Assembly (NCBI GenBank): GCA_960531495.1
Contig: OY482866.1
Span: forward strand, 868,001-932,000
Source: Zeus faber
Lineage: Eukaryota > Chordata > Actinopteri > Zeiformes > Zeidae
Length of the DNA: 64,000 nucleotides
Direction: 5' to 3'
In this document: one piece after another, positions 42,821 through 56,600 of the stretch
Numbering within the stretch: position 1 is the stretch's first letter
Layout: each line of letters starts with the position of its first letter
Notes under the pieces: generated by a model
Told to the model about the DNA's origin: nothing
Database searches by the model: none
The model's input: only the letters and a program-made list of their open reading frames with translations
Program-made: the position numbers and the translations under genes

Positions 42821-45800
42821 GAATAACAAAAGAAAGATTGAAAGATTGGAAGAAATATTGAAAGATAGAAAAATTGAAAGTAAGAAAGATTGAAAGAAAG
42901 AATTAAAGAAAGATTGAAAGATTGAAAGAAAGAATGAAAGAAAGATTGAAATATTGAAAGAAAATATTGAAATAAAGAATGAAAGTTTGAAAGAAAGATT
43001 GAAAGAAAGATTTAAAGAAAGAAAGATTGAAAGAAATATTGAAAGAAAGATTGAAAGATTGAAAGAAAGATTGAAAGAAAGAATGAAAGAAAGATTGAAA
43101 GATTGAAATAAAGAATGAAAGTTTGAAAGAAAGATTGAAAGAAAGATTGAATGATTGAAATATTTAAAGAAAGATTGAAAGATTGAAAGAAAGAATGAAA
43201 GAACGATTGAAAGAAAGAATGAAAGAAAAATTGACTGATTGAAAGAAATATTGAAAAAAGAAACATTGAAAGAAAGAATGAAAGAAAGATTGAAAGAAAG
43301 ATGGAAAGAAAGATTGAAAGAAAGAAAGATTGAAAGAAATAATGAAAGAAAGATTGAACGATTGGAAGAAATATTGAAAGATAGAAAAATTGAAAGTAAG
43401 AAAGATTGAAAGAAAGAATGAAAGAAAGATTGAAAGATTGAAAGAAAGAATGAAAGAAAAATTGAAAGATTGAAAGAAAGAATGAAAGAAAGATTGAAAT
43501 ATTGAAAGAAAGATTGAAATAAAGATTGAAAGTTTGAAAGAAAGATTGAAAGAAAGATTTAAAGAAAGAAAGATTGAAAGAAATATTGAAAGAAAGATTG
43601 AAAGATTGAAAGATTGAAATAAAGAATGAAAGAAAGATTGAAAGATTGAAAGATTGAAATAAAGAATGAAAGTTTGAAAGAAAGATTGAAAGAATAACAA
43701 AAGAAAGATTGAAAGATTGGAAGAAATATTGAAAGATAGAAAAATTGAAAGTAAGAAAGATTGAAAGAAAGAATTAAAGAAAGATTGAAAGATTGAAAGA
43801 AAGAATGAAAGAAAGATTGAAATATTGAAAGAAAATATTGAAATAAAGATTGAAAGTTTGAAAGAAAGATTGAAAGAAAGATTTAAAGAAAGAAAGATTG
43901 AAAGAAATATTGAAAGAAAGATTGAAAGATTGAAAGAAAGATTGAAAGAAAGAATGAAAGAAAGATTGAAAGATTGAAATAAAGAATGAAAGTTTGAAAG
44001 AAAGATTGAAAGAAAGATTTAAAAAAAGAAAGATTGAAAGTAAGAAAGATTGAAAGACATATTGAAAGAAAGATTGAAAGATTGAAAGAAAGATTGAAAG
44101 AAAGAATGAAAGAAAGATTGAAAGAAAGATTGTAAGACTGAAGGAAAGAATGAAAGAAAGATTGAAAGAAAGAAAGATTGAAAGATTGAATGATTGAAAG
44201 ATTGAATGATTGAAAGATTGAAAGAAAGATTGAAAGAAAGATTGAATGACTGAAAGATTGAAAGAAATATTGAAAGTTTGAAAGAAAGATTGAAAGACTG
44301 AAAGATAGATTGAAAGATTGAAAGAAAGATTGAAAGAAAGATTGAACGACTGAAAGATTGAAAGAAAGATTGAAAGTTTGAAAGAAAGGTTGAAAGACTG
44401 AAAGAAATAATGAAAGAAAGATTGAAAGAAAGAATGAAAGAAATATTGAAAGAAAGATAGAAAGAAAGATTGAAAGAAAGAAAGATTGAAAGAAATATTG
44501 AAAGTTTGAAAGAAAGATTGAAAGACTGAAAGATAGATTGAAAGATTGAAGATTGAAAGATTGAAAGAAAGATTGAAAGAAAGATTGAACGACTGAAAGA
44601 TTGAAAGAAAGATTGAAAGTTTGAAAGAAAGATTGAAAGACTGAAAGAAATAATGAAAGAAAGATTGAAAGAAAGAATGAAAGAAATATTGAAAGAAAGA
44701 TGGAAAGAAAGATTGAAAGAAAGAAAGATTGAAAGAAATAATAAAAGAAAGATTGAACGATTGGAAGAAATATTGAAAGTAAGATTGAAAGTTTGAAAGA
44801 AAGATTGAAAGAAAAATTGAAAGAAAGATTGAAAGACTGAAGGAAAGAATGAGTGAAAGATTGAAAGAAAGATTAAAAGAAAAAAAGATTGAAAGTATTA
44901 AAGACTGAAAAAAATATTGAAAGAAAGATTGAAAGATTGAAAGATATAACAAAAGAAAGATTGAAAGAAATAATGAAAGAAAGATTGAACGATTGGAAGA
45001 AATATTGAAAGATAGAAAAATTGAAAGATTGAAAGATTGAAAGAAAGAATGAAAGAAAGATTGAAATATTGAAAGAAAGAATGAAAGAAAGACTGAAAGA
45101 TTGAAAGAAAGATTGAAATATTTAAAGAAAGATTGAAAGAAAGAATGAAAGAACAATTGAAAGAAAGAATGAAAGAATGAAAGAAAAACTGACAGATTGA
45201 AAGAAATATTGAAAAAAGAAAGATTGAAAGAAAGAATGAAAGAAAGATTGAAAGAAAGATGGAAAGAAAGATTGAAAGAAAGAAAGATTGAAAGAAATAA
45301 TAAAAGAAAGATTGAATGATTGGAAGAAATATTGAAAGATAGAAAAATTGAAAGTAAGAAAGATTGAAAGAAAGATTGAAAGATTGAAATATTGAAAGAA
45401 AGAATGAAAGAAAGACTGAAAGATTGAAAGAAAGATTGAAAGAAAGATTGAAAGATTGAAATATTAAAAGAAAGATTGAAAGAAAGAATGAAAGAACAAT
45501 TGAAAGAAAGAATGAAAGAATGAAAGAAAAACTGACAGATTGAAAGAAATATTGAAAAAAGAAAGATTGAAAGAAAGAATGAAAGAAAGATTGAAAGAAA
45601 GATGGAAAGAAAGATTGAAAGAAAGAAAGATTGAAAGAAATAATAAAAGAAAGATTGAACGATTGGAAGAAATATTGAAAGATAGAAAAATTGAAAGTAA
45701 GAAAGATTGAAAGAAAGAATGAAAGAAAGATTGAAAGATTGACAGAAAGAATGACAGAAAGATTGAAAGATTGAAATATTGAAAGAAAGAATGAAAAAAA

Positions 45801-48254
45801 GATTGAAAGACTGAAAGAAAGAATGAAAGAAAGATTGAAAGATTAAACAATTGAAAGAAAGTTTGCAAGAAAGATTGAAAAAAGAAAGATTGAAAGAAAG
45901 AATGAAAAAAAGATTGAAAGATAGATGGATAGAAAGATTGAAAGAAAGAAAGATTGAAAGAATAACAAAAGAAAGATTGAAAGATTGGAAGAAATATTGA
46001 AAGATAGAGAAATTGAAAGTAGGAAAGATTGAAAGAAAAAATTAAAGAAAGATTCAAAGATTGAAAGAAAGAATGAAAGAAAGGTTGAAAGATTGAAATA
46101 TTGAAAGAAAGAATGAAAGAAAGATTGAAAGAAAGATTGAAAGAAAGTTTGAAAGATTGAAAGATTGAAATAAAGATTGAAAGTTTGAAAGAAAGATTGA
46201 AAGAAAGATTTAAAGAAAGAAAGATTGAAAGAAATATTGAAAGAAAGATTGAAAGATTGAAAGAAAGATTGAAAGAAAGAATGAAAGAAAGATTGAAAGA
46301 TTGAAAGATTGAAATAAAGAATGAAAGTTTGAAAGAAAGATTTTAAGAAAGAAAGATTGAAAGTAAGAAAGATTGAAAGAAATATTGAAAGAAAGATTGA
46401 AAGATTGAAAGAAAGATTGAAAGAAAGAATGAAAGAAAGATTGAAAGAAACATTGAAAGAAACATTGAAAGAAACATTGAAAGACTGAAGGAAAGAATGA
46501 AAGAATGATTGAAAGAAAGATTGAAAGAAAGAAAGATTGAAAGAAAGATTGAAAGATTGAATGATTGAAAGATAGACTGAAAGATAGATTGAAAGATTGA
46601 AGATTGAAAGATTCAAAGAAAGATTGAAAGAAAGATTGAACGACTGAAAGATTGAAAGAAAGATTGAAAGTTTGAAACAAATTTTGAAAGACTGAAAGAA
46701 AGAATGAAAGAAATATTGAAAAAAGAAAGATTGAAAGAAAATTTGAAAGAAAGATTGAAAGAAGGAATGAAAGAAATATTGAAAGACAGAAAGATTGAAA
46801 GAAAGAATGAAAGAAAGATTGAAAGATTAAAAGAAAGAATGAAAGAAAGATTGAAAAATTGAAATATTGAAAGAAAGAATGAAAGAAAGATTGAAAGATT
46901 GAAAGATTGAAATAAAGATTGAAAGTTTGAAAGAAAGATTGAAAGAAAGATTGAAAGAAATATTGAGAGAAAGATTGAAAGTTTGAAAGAAAGATTGAAA
47001 GAAAGAATGAAAGAAAGATTGAACGATTGAAATATTGAAATAAATAATGAAAGTTTGAAAGAAAGATTGAGAGAAAGATTTAAAGATAGAAAGATTGAAA
47101 GTAAAAAAGATTGAAAGAAAGATTGAAAGACTGAAAGAAAGAATGACGGACAGAAAGATTGAAAGAAAGAATGAAAGAAAGATTGAAAAAAAGATTGAAA
47201 GACTGAAAGAAAGAATGAAAGAAAGATTGAAAGATTAAACAATTGAAAGAATGATTGCAAGAATGATTGAAAAAAGAAAGATTGAAAGAAAGAACGAAAG
47301 ACTGAAGGAAAGAATGAAAGAAAGATGGACAGAAAGATTGAAAGAAACAATGAAAGAAAGATTGAAAGAATAAAAGAAAGAATGAAAGAAAGATTGAAAA
47401 ATTGAAAGATTGAAAGAAAGACTAAAAGAAAGAAAGAATGATTGAAAGAAAGATTGAAAGAAAGAATGAAAGAAAGAATGAAAGAAAGAATGAAAGAAAG
47501 ATTGAAAGAAACAATGAAAGAAAGATTGAAAGATTAAAAGAAAGAATGAAAGAAAGATTGAAAAATTGAAAGATTGAAAGAAAGACTAAACGAAAGAAAG
47601 AACGATTGAAAGAAAGAATGAAAGAAAGATTGAAAAAAAGATTAAAAGACTGAAGGAAAGAATGAAAGAAAGATTGAAAGATTAAACAATTGAAAGAAAG
47701 ATTGCAAGAAAGAATGAAAGAAAGATTGAAAGATTGAAAGAAAGAATGAAAGAAAGATTGAAAGATTGAAATATTGAAAGAAAGAATGAAAAAAAGATTG
47801 AAAGACTGAAAGAAAGAATGAAAAAAAGATTGAAAGACTGAAAGAAAGAATGAAAGAAAGATTGAAAGATTAAACAATTGAAAGAAAGTTTGCAAGATAG
47901 ATAGATGGAAAGATAGAAAGATTGAAAGAATAACAAAAGAAAGATTGAAAGATTGGAAGAAATATTGAAAGATAGAAAAATTGAAAGTAAGAAAGATTGA
48001 AAGAAAGAATTAAAGAAAGATTGAAAGATTGAAAGAAAGAATGAAAGAAAGATTGAAATATTGAAAGAAAGAATGAAATAAAGATTGAAAGTTTGAAAGA
48101 AAGATTGAAAGAAAGATTTAAAGAAAGAAAGATTGAAAGAAATATTGAAAGAAAGATTGAAAGATTGAAAGAAAGATTGAAAGAAAGAATGAAAGAAAGA
48201 TTGAAAGATTGAAAGATTGAAATAAAGAATGAAAGTTTGAAAGAAAGATTGAAA
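42821..48254. repeat. Higher-order unit R1 of the right array (5434 bp)
   Basis: The marker GAATAACAAAAG followed by GATTGGAAG at 42821 recurs at 48255. Other internal markers give spacings of 5426, 5414 and 5402 bp between R1 and R2. This shows that small insertions and deletions in multiples of 4 bp are spread over the unit. Confidence 0.82.
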
Positions 48255-51200
48255 GAATAACAAAAGAAAGATTGAAAGATTGGAAGAAATATTGAAAGAT
48301 AGAAAAATTGAAAGTAAGAAAGATTGAAAGAAAGAATTAAAGAAAGATTGAAAGATTGAAAGAAAGAATGAAAGAAAGATTGAAATATTGAAAGAAAATA
48401 TTGAAATAAAGAATGAAAGTTTGAAAGAAAGATTGAAAGAAAGATTTAAAGAAAGAAAGATTGAAAGAAATATTGAAAGAAAGATTGAAAGATTGAAAGA
48501 AAGATTGAAAGAAAGAATGAAAGAAAGATTGAAAGATTGAAATAAAGAATGAAAGTTTGAAAGAAAGATTGAAAGAAAGATTGAATGATTGAAATATTTA
48601 AAGAAAGATTGAAAGATTGAAAGAAAGAATGAAAGAACGATTGAAAGAAAGAATGAAAGAAAAATTGACTGATTGAAAGAAATATTGAAAAAAGAAACAT
48701 TGAAAGAAAGAATGAAAGAAAGATTGAAAGAAAGATGGAAAGAAAGATTGAAAGAAAGAAAGATTGAAAGAAATAATGAAAGAAAGATTGAACGATTGGA
48801 AGAAATATTGAAAGATAGAAAAATTGAAAGTAAGAAAGATTGAAAGAAAGAATGAAAGAAAGATTGAAAGATTGAAAGAAAGAATGAAAGAAAAATTGAA
48901 AGATTGAAAGAAAGAATGAAAGAAAGATTGAAATATTGAAAGAAAGATTGAAATAAAGATTGAAAGTTTGAAAGAAAGATTGAAAGAAAGATTTAAAGAA
49001 AGAAAGATTGAAAGAAATATTGAAAGAAAGATTGAAAGATTGAAATAAAGAATGAAAGAAAGATTGAAAGATTGAAAGATTGAAATAAAGAATGAAAGTT
49101 TGAAAGAAAGATTGAAAGAATAACAAAAGAAAGATTGAAAGATTGGAAGAAATATTGAAAGATAGAAAAATTGAAAGTAAGAAAGATTGAAAGAAAGAAT
49201 TAAAGAAAGATTGAAAGATTGAAAGAAAGAATGAAAGAAAGATTGAAATATTGAAAGAAAATATTGAAATAAAGATTGAAAGTTTGAAAGAAAGATTGAA
49301 AGAAAGATTTAAAGAAAGAAAGATTGAAAGAAATATTGAAAGAAAGATTGAAAGATTGAAAGAAAGAATGAAAGAAAGATTGAAAGATTGAAATAAAGAA
49401 TGAAAGTTTGAAAGAAAGATTGAAAGAAAGATTTAAAAAAAGAAAGATTGAAAGTAAGAAAGATTGAAAGACATATTGAAAGAAAGATTGAAAGATTGAA
49501 AGAAAGATTGAAAGAAAGAATGAAAGAAAGATTGAAAGAAAGATTGTAAGACTGAAGGAAAGAATGAAAGAAAGATTGAAAGAAAGAAAGATTGAAAGAT
49601 TGAATGATTGAAAGATTGAATGATTGAAAGATTGAAAGAAAGATTGAAAGAAAGATTGAATGACTGAAAGATTGAAAGAAATATTGAAAGTTTGAAAGAA
49701 AGATTGAAAGACTGAAAGATAGATTGAAAGATTGAAAGAAAGATTGAAAGAAAGATTGAACGACTGAAAGATTGAAAGAAAGATTGAAAGTTTGAAAGAA
49801 AGGTTGAAAGACTGAAAGAAATAATGAAAGAAAGATTGAAAGAAAGAATGAAAGAAATATTGAAAGAAAGATAGAAAGAAAGATTGAAAGAAAGAAAGAT
49901 TGAAAGAAATATTGAAAGTTTGAAAGAAAGATTGAAAGACTGAAAGATAGATTGAAAGATTGAAGATTGAAAGATTGAAAGAAAGATTGAAAGAAAGATT
50001 GAACGACTGAAAGATTGAAAGAAAGATTGAAAGTTTGAAAGAAAGATTGAAAGACTGAAAGAAATAATGAAAGAAAGATTGAAAGAAAGAATGAAAGAAA
50101 TATTGAAAGAAAGATGGAAAGAAAGATTGAAAGAAAGAAAGATTGAAAGAAATAATAAAAGAAAGATTGAACGATTGGAAGAAATATTGAAAGTAAGATT
50201 GAAAGTTTGAAAGAAAGATTGAAAGAAAAATTGAAAGAAAGATTGAAAGACTGAAGGAAAGAATGAGTGAAAGATTGAAAGAAAGATTAAAAGAAAAAAA
50301 GATTGAAAGTATTAAAGACTGAAAAAAATATTGAAAGAAAGATTGAAAGATTGAAAGATATAACAAAAGAAAGATTGAAAGAAATAATGAAAGAAAGATT
50401 GAACGATTGGAAGAAATATTGAAAGATAGAAAAATTGAAAGATTGAAAGATTGAAAGAAAGAATGAAAGAAAGATTGAAATATTGAAAGAAAGAATGAAA
50501 GAAAGACTGAAAGATTGAAAGAAAGATTGAAATATTTAAAGAAAGATTGAAAGAAAGAATGAAAGAACAATTGAAAGAAAGAATGAAAGAATGAAAGAAA
50601 AACTGACAGATTGAAAGAAATATTGAAAAAAGAAAGATTGAAAGAAAGAATGAAAGAAAGATTGAAAGAAAGATGGAAAGAAAGATTGAAAGAAAGAAAG
50701 ATTGAAAGAAATAATAAAAGAAAGATTGAACGATTGGAAGAAATATTGAAAGATAGAAAAATTGAAAGTAAGAAAGATTGAAAGAAAGATTGAAAGATTG
50801 AAATATTGAAAGAAAGAATGAAAGAAAGACTGAAAGATTGAAAGAAAGATTGAAAGAAAGATTGAAAGATTGAAATATTAAAAGAAAGATTGAAAGAAAG
50901 AATGAAAGAACAATTGAAAGAAAGAATGAAAGAATGAAAGAAAAACTGACAGATTGAAAGAAATATTGAAAAAAGAAAGATTGAAAGAAAGAATGAAAGA
51001 AAGATTGAAAGAAAGATGGAAAGAAAGATTGAAAGAAAGAAAGATTGAAAGAAATAATAAAAGAAAGATTGAACGATTGGAAGAAATATTGAAAGATAGA
51101 AAAATTGAAAGTAAGAAAGATTGAAAGAAAGAATGAAAGAAAGATTGAAAGATTGACAGAAAGAATGACAGAAAGATTGAAAGATTGAAATATTGAAAGA

Positions 51201-53656
51201 AAGAATGAAAAAAAGATTGAAAGACTGAAAGAAAGAATGAAAGAAAGATTGAAAGATTAAACAATTGAAAGAAAGTTTGCAAGAAAGATTGAAAAAAGAA
51301 AGATTGAAAGAAAGAATGAAAAAAAGATTGAAAGATAGATGGATAGAAAGATTGAAAGAAAGAAAGATTGAAAGAATAACAAAAGAAAGATTGAAAGATA
51401 GGAAGAAATATTGAAAGATAGAGAAATTGAAAGTAGGAAAGATTGAAAGAAAAAATTAAAGAAAGATTCAAAGATTGAAAGAAAGAATGAAAGAAAGGTT
51501 GAAAGATTGAAATATTGAAAGAAAGAATGAAAGAAAGATTGAAAGAAAGATTGAAAGAAAGTTTGAAAGATTGAAAGATTGAAATAAAGATTGAAAGTTT
51601 GAAAGAAAGATTGAAAGAAAGATTTAAAGAAAGAAAGATTGAAAGAAATATTGAAAGAAAGATTGAAAGATTGAAAGAAAGATTGAAAGAAAGAATGAAA
51701 GAAAGATTGAAAGATTGAAAGATTGAAATAAAGAATGAAAGTTTGAAAGAAAGATTTTAAGAAAGAAAGATTGAAAGTAAGAAAGATTGAAAGAAATATT
51801 GAAAGAAAGATTGAAAGATTGAAAGAAAGATTGAAAGAAAGAATGAAAGAAAGATTGAAAGAAAGATTGAAAGAAACATTGAAAGAAACATTGAAAGACT
51901 GAAGGAAAGAATGAAAGAAAGATTGAAAGAAAGATTGAAAGAAAGAAAGATTGAAAGATTGAATGATTGAAAGATAGACTGAAAGATAGATTGAAAGATT
52001 GAAGATTGAAAGATTCAAAGAAAGATTGAAAGAAAGATTGAACGACTGAAAGATTGAAAGAAAGATTGAAAGTTTGAAACAAATTTTGAAAGACTGAAAG
52101 AAAGAATGAAAGAAATATTGAAAAAAGAAAGATTGAAAGAAAATTTGAAAGAAAGATTGAAAGAAGGAATGAAAGAAATATTGAAAGACAGAAAGATTGA
52201 AAGAAAGAATGAAAGAAAGATTGAAAGATTAAAAGAAAGAATGAAAGAAAGATTGAAAAATTGAAATATTGAAAGAAAGAATGAAAGAAAGATTGAAAGA
52301 TTGAAAGATTGAAATAAAGATTGAAAGTTTGAAAGAAAGATTGAAAGAAAGATTGAAAGAAATATTGAGAGAAAGATTGAAAGTTTGAAAGAAAGATTGA
52401 AAGAAAGAATGAAAGAAAGATTGAACGATTGAAATATTGAAATAAATAATGAAAGTTTGAAAGAAAGATTGAGAGAAAGATTTAAAGATAGAAAGATTGA
52501 AAGTAAAAAAGATTGAAAGAAAGATTGAAAGACTGAAAGAAAGAATGACGGACAGAAAGATTGAAAGAAAGAATGAAAGAAAGATTGAAAAAAAGATTGA
52601 AAGACTGAAAGAAAGAATGAAAGAAAGATTGAAAGATTAAACAATTGAAAGAATGATTGCAAGAATGATTGAAAAAAGAAAGATTGAAAGAAAGAACGAA
52701 AGACTGAAGGAAAGAATGAAAGAAAGATGGACAGAAAGATTGAAAGAAACAATGAAAGAAAGATTGAAAGAATAAAAGAAAGAATGAAAGAAAGATTGAA
52801 AAATTGAAAGATTGAAAGAAAGACTAAAAGAAAGAAAGAATGATTGAAAGAAAGATTGAAAGAAAGAATGAAAGAAAGAATGAAAGAAAGAATGAAAGAA
52901 AGATTGAAAGAAACAATGAAAGAAAGATTGAAAGATTAAAAGAAAGAATGAAAGAAAGATTGAAAAATTGAAAGATTGAAAGAAAGACTAAACGAAAGAA
53001 AGAACGATTGAAAGAAAGAATGAAAGAAAGATTGAAAAAAAGATTAAAAGACTGAAGGAAAGAATGAAAGAAAGATTGAAAGATTAAACAATTGAAAGAA
53101 AGATTGCAAGAAAGAATGAAAGAAAGATTGAAAGATTGAAAGAAAGAATGAAAGAAAGATTGAAAGATTGAAATATTGAAAGAAAGAATGAAAAAAAGAT
53201 TGAAAGACTGAAAGAAAGAATGAAAAAAAGATTGAAAGACTGAAAGAAAGAATGAAAGAAAGATTGAAAGATTAAACAATTGAAAGAAAGTTTGCAAGAT
53301 AGATAGATGGAAAGATAGAAAGATTGAAAGAATAACAAAAGAAAGATTGAAAGATTGGAAGAAATATTGAAAGATAGAAAAATTGAAAGTAAGAAAGATT
53401 GAAAGAAAGAATTAAAGAAAGATTGAAAGATTGAAAGAAAGAATGAAAGAAAGATTGAAATATTGAAAGAAAGAATGAAATAAAGATTGAAAGTTTGAAA
53501 GAAAGATTGAAAGAAAGATTTAAAGAAAGAAAGATTGAAAGAAATATTGAAAGAAAGATTGAAAGATTGAAAGAAAGATTGAAAGAAAGAATGAAAGAAA
53601 GATTGAAAGATTGAAAGATTGAAATAAAGAATGAAAGTTTGAAAGAAAGATTGAAA
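48255..53656. repeat. Higher-order unit R2 of the right array (5402 bp)
   Basis: Bounded by the same marker at 48255 and 53657. The string GACTGAAGGAAAGAATGAGTG at 50249 has counterparts at 44835 and 55683. Confidence 0.82.
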
Positions 53657-56600
53657 GAATAACAAAAGAAAGATTGAAAGATTGGAAGAAATATTGAAAG
53701 ATAGAAAAATTGAAAGTAAGAAAGATTGAAAGAAAGAATTAAAGAAAGATTGAAAGATTGAAAGAAAGAATGAAAGAAAGATTGAAATATTGAAAGAAAA
53801 TATTGAAATAAAGAATGAAAGTTTGAAAGAAAGATTGAAAGAAAGATTTAAAGAAAGAAAGATTGAAAGAAATATTGAAAGAAAGATTGAAAGATTGAAA
53901 GAAAGATTGAAAGAAAGAATGAAAGAAAGATTGAAAGATTGAAATAAAGAATGAAAGTTTGAAAGAAAGATTGAAAGAAAGATTGAATGATTGAAATATT
54001 TAAAGAAAGATTGAAAGATTGAAAGAAAGAATGAAAGAACGATTGAAAGAAAGAATGAAAGAAAAATTGACTGATTGAAAGAAATATTGAAAAAAGAAAC
54101 ATTGAAAGAAAGAATGAAAGAAAGATTGAAAGAAAGATGGAAAGAAAGATTGAAAGAAAGAAAGATTGAAAGAAATAATGAAAGAAAGATTGAACGATTG
54201 GAAGAAATATTGAAAGATAGAAAAATTGAAAGTAAGAAAGATTGAAAGAAAGAATGAAAGAAAGATTGAAAGATTGAAAGAAAGAATGAAAGAAAAATTG
54301 AAAGATTGAAAGAAAGAATGAAAGAAAGATTGAAATATTGAAAGAAAGATTGAAATAAAGATTGAAAGTTTGAAAGAAAGATTGAAAGAAAGATTTAAAG
54401 AAAGAAAGATTGAAAGAAATATTGAAAGAAAGATTGAAAGATTGAAATAAAGAATGAAAGAAAGATTGAAAGATTGAAATAAAGAATGAAAGAAAGATTG
54501 AAAGATTGAAAGATTGAAATAAAGAATGAAAGTTTGAAAGAAAGATTGAAAGAATAACAAAAGAAAGATTGAAAGATTGGAAGAAATATTGAAAGATAGA
54601 AAAATTGAAAGTAAGAAAGATTGAAAGAAAGAATTAAAGAAAGATTGAAAGATTGAAAGAAAGAATGAAAGAAAGATTGAAATATTGAAAGAAAATATTG
54701 AAATAAAGATTGAAAGTTTGAAAGAAAGATTGAAAGAAAGATTTAAAGAAAGAAAGATTGAAAGAAATATTGAAAGAAAGATTGAAAGATTGAAAGAAAG
54801 AATGAAAGAAAGATTGAAAGATTGAAATAAAGAATGAAAGTTTGAAAGAAAGATTGAAAGAAAGATTTAAAAAAAGAAAGATTGAAAGTAAGAAAGATTG
54901 AAAGACATATTGAAAGAAAGATTGAAAGATTGAAAGAAAGATTGAAAGAAAGAATGAAAGAAAGATTGAAAGAAAGATTGTAAGACTGAAGGAAAGAATG
55001 AAAGAAAGATTGAAAGAAAGAAAGATTGAAAGATTGAATGATTGAAAGATTGAATGATTGAAAGATTGAAAGAAAGATTGAAAGAAAGATTGAATGACTG
55101 AAAGATTGAAAGAAATATTGAAAGTTTGAAAGAAAGATTGAAAGACTGAAAGATAGATTGAAAGATTGAAAGAAAGATTGAAAGAAAGATTGAACGACTG
55201 AAAGATTGAAAGAAAGATTGAAAGTTTGAAAGAAAGGTTGAAAGACTGAAAGAAATAATGAAAGAAAGATTGAAAGAAAGAATGAAAGAAATATTGAAAG
55301 AAAGATAGAAAGAAAGATTGAAAGAAAGAAAGATTGAAAGAAATATTGAAAGTTTGAAAGAAAGATTGAAAGACTGAAAGATAGATTGAAAGATTGAAGA
55401 TTGAAAGATTGAAAGAAAGATTGAAAGAAAGATTGAACGACTGAAAGATTGAAAGAAAGATTGAAAGTTTGAAAGAAAGATTGAAAGACTGAAAGAAATA
55501 ATGAAAGAAAGATTGAAAGAAAGAATGAAAGAAATATTGAAAGAAAGATGGAAAGAAAGATTGAAAGAAAGAAAGATTGAAAGAAATAATAAAAGAAAGA
55601 TTGAACGATTGGAAGAAATATTGAAAGTAAGATTGAAAGTTTGAAAGAAAGATTGAAAGAAAAATTGAAAGAAAGATTGAAAGACTGAAGGAAAGAATGA
55701 GTGAAAGATTGAAAGAAAGATTAAAAGAAAAAAAGATTGAAAGTATTAAAGACTGAAAAAAATATTGAAAGAAAGATTGAAAGATTGAAAGATATAACAA
55801 AAGAAAGATTGAAAGAAATAATGAAAGAAAGATTGAACGATTGGAAGAAATATTGAATGATAGAAAAATTGAAAGATTGAAAGATTGAAAGAAAGAATGA
55901 AAGAAAGATTGAAATATTGAAAGAAAGAATGAAAGAAAGACTGAAAGATTGAAAGAAAGATTGAAATATTTAAAGAAAGATTGAAAGAAAGAATGAAAGA
56001 ACAATTGAAAGAAAGAATGAAAGAATGAAAGAAAAACTGACAGATTGAAAGAAATATTGAAAAAAGAAAGATTGAAAGAAAGAATGAAAGAAAGATTGAA
56101 AGAAAGATGGAAAGAAAGATTGAAAGAAAGAAAGATTGAAAGAAATAATAAAAGAAAGATTGAACGATTGGAAGAAATATTGAAAGATAGAAAAATTGAA
56201 AGTAAGAAAGATTGAAAGAAAGATTGAAAGATTGAAATATTGAAAGAAAGAATGAAAGAAAGACTGAAAGATTGAAAGAAAGATTGAAAGAAAGATTGAA
56301 AGATTGAAATATTAAAAGAAAGATTGAAAGAAAGAATGAAAGAACAATTGAAAGAAAGAATGAAAGAATGAAAGAAAAACTGACAGATTGAAAGAAATAT
56401 TGAAAAAAGAAAGATTGAAAGAAAGAATGAAAGAAAGATTGAAAGAAAGATGGAAAGAAAGATTGAAAGAAAGAAAGATTGAAAGAAATAATAAAAGAAA
56501 GATTGAACGATTGGAAGAAATATTGAAAGATAGAAAAATTGAAAGTAAGAAAGATTGAAAGAAAGAATGAAAGAAAGATTGAAAGATTGACAGAAAGAAT

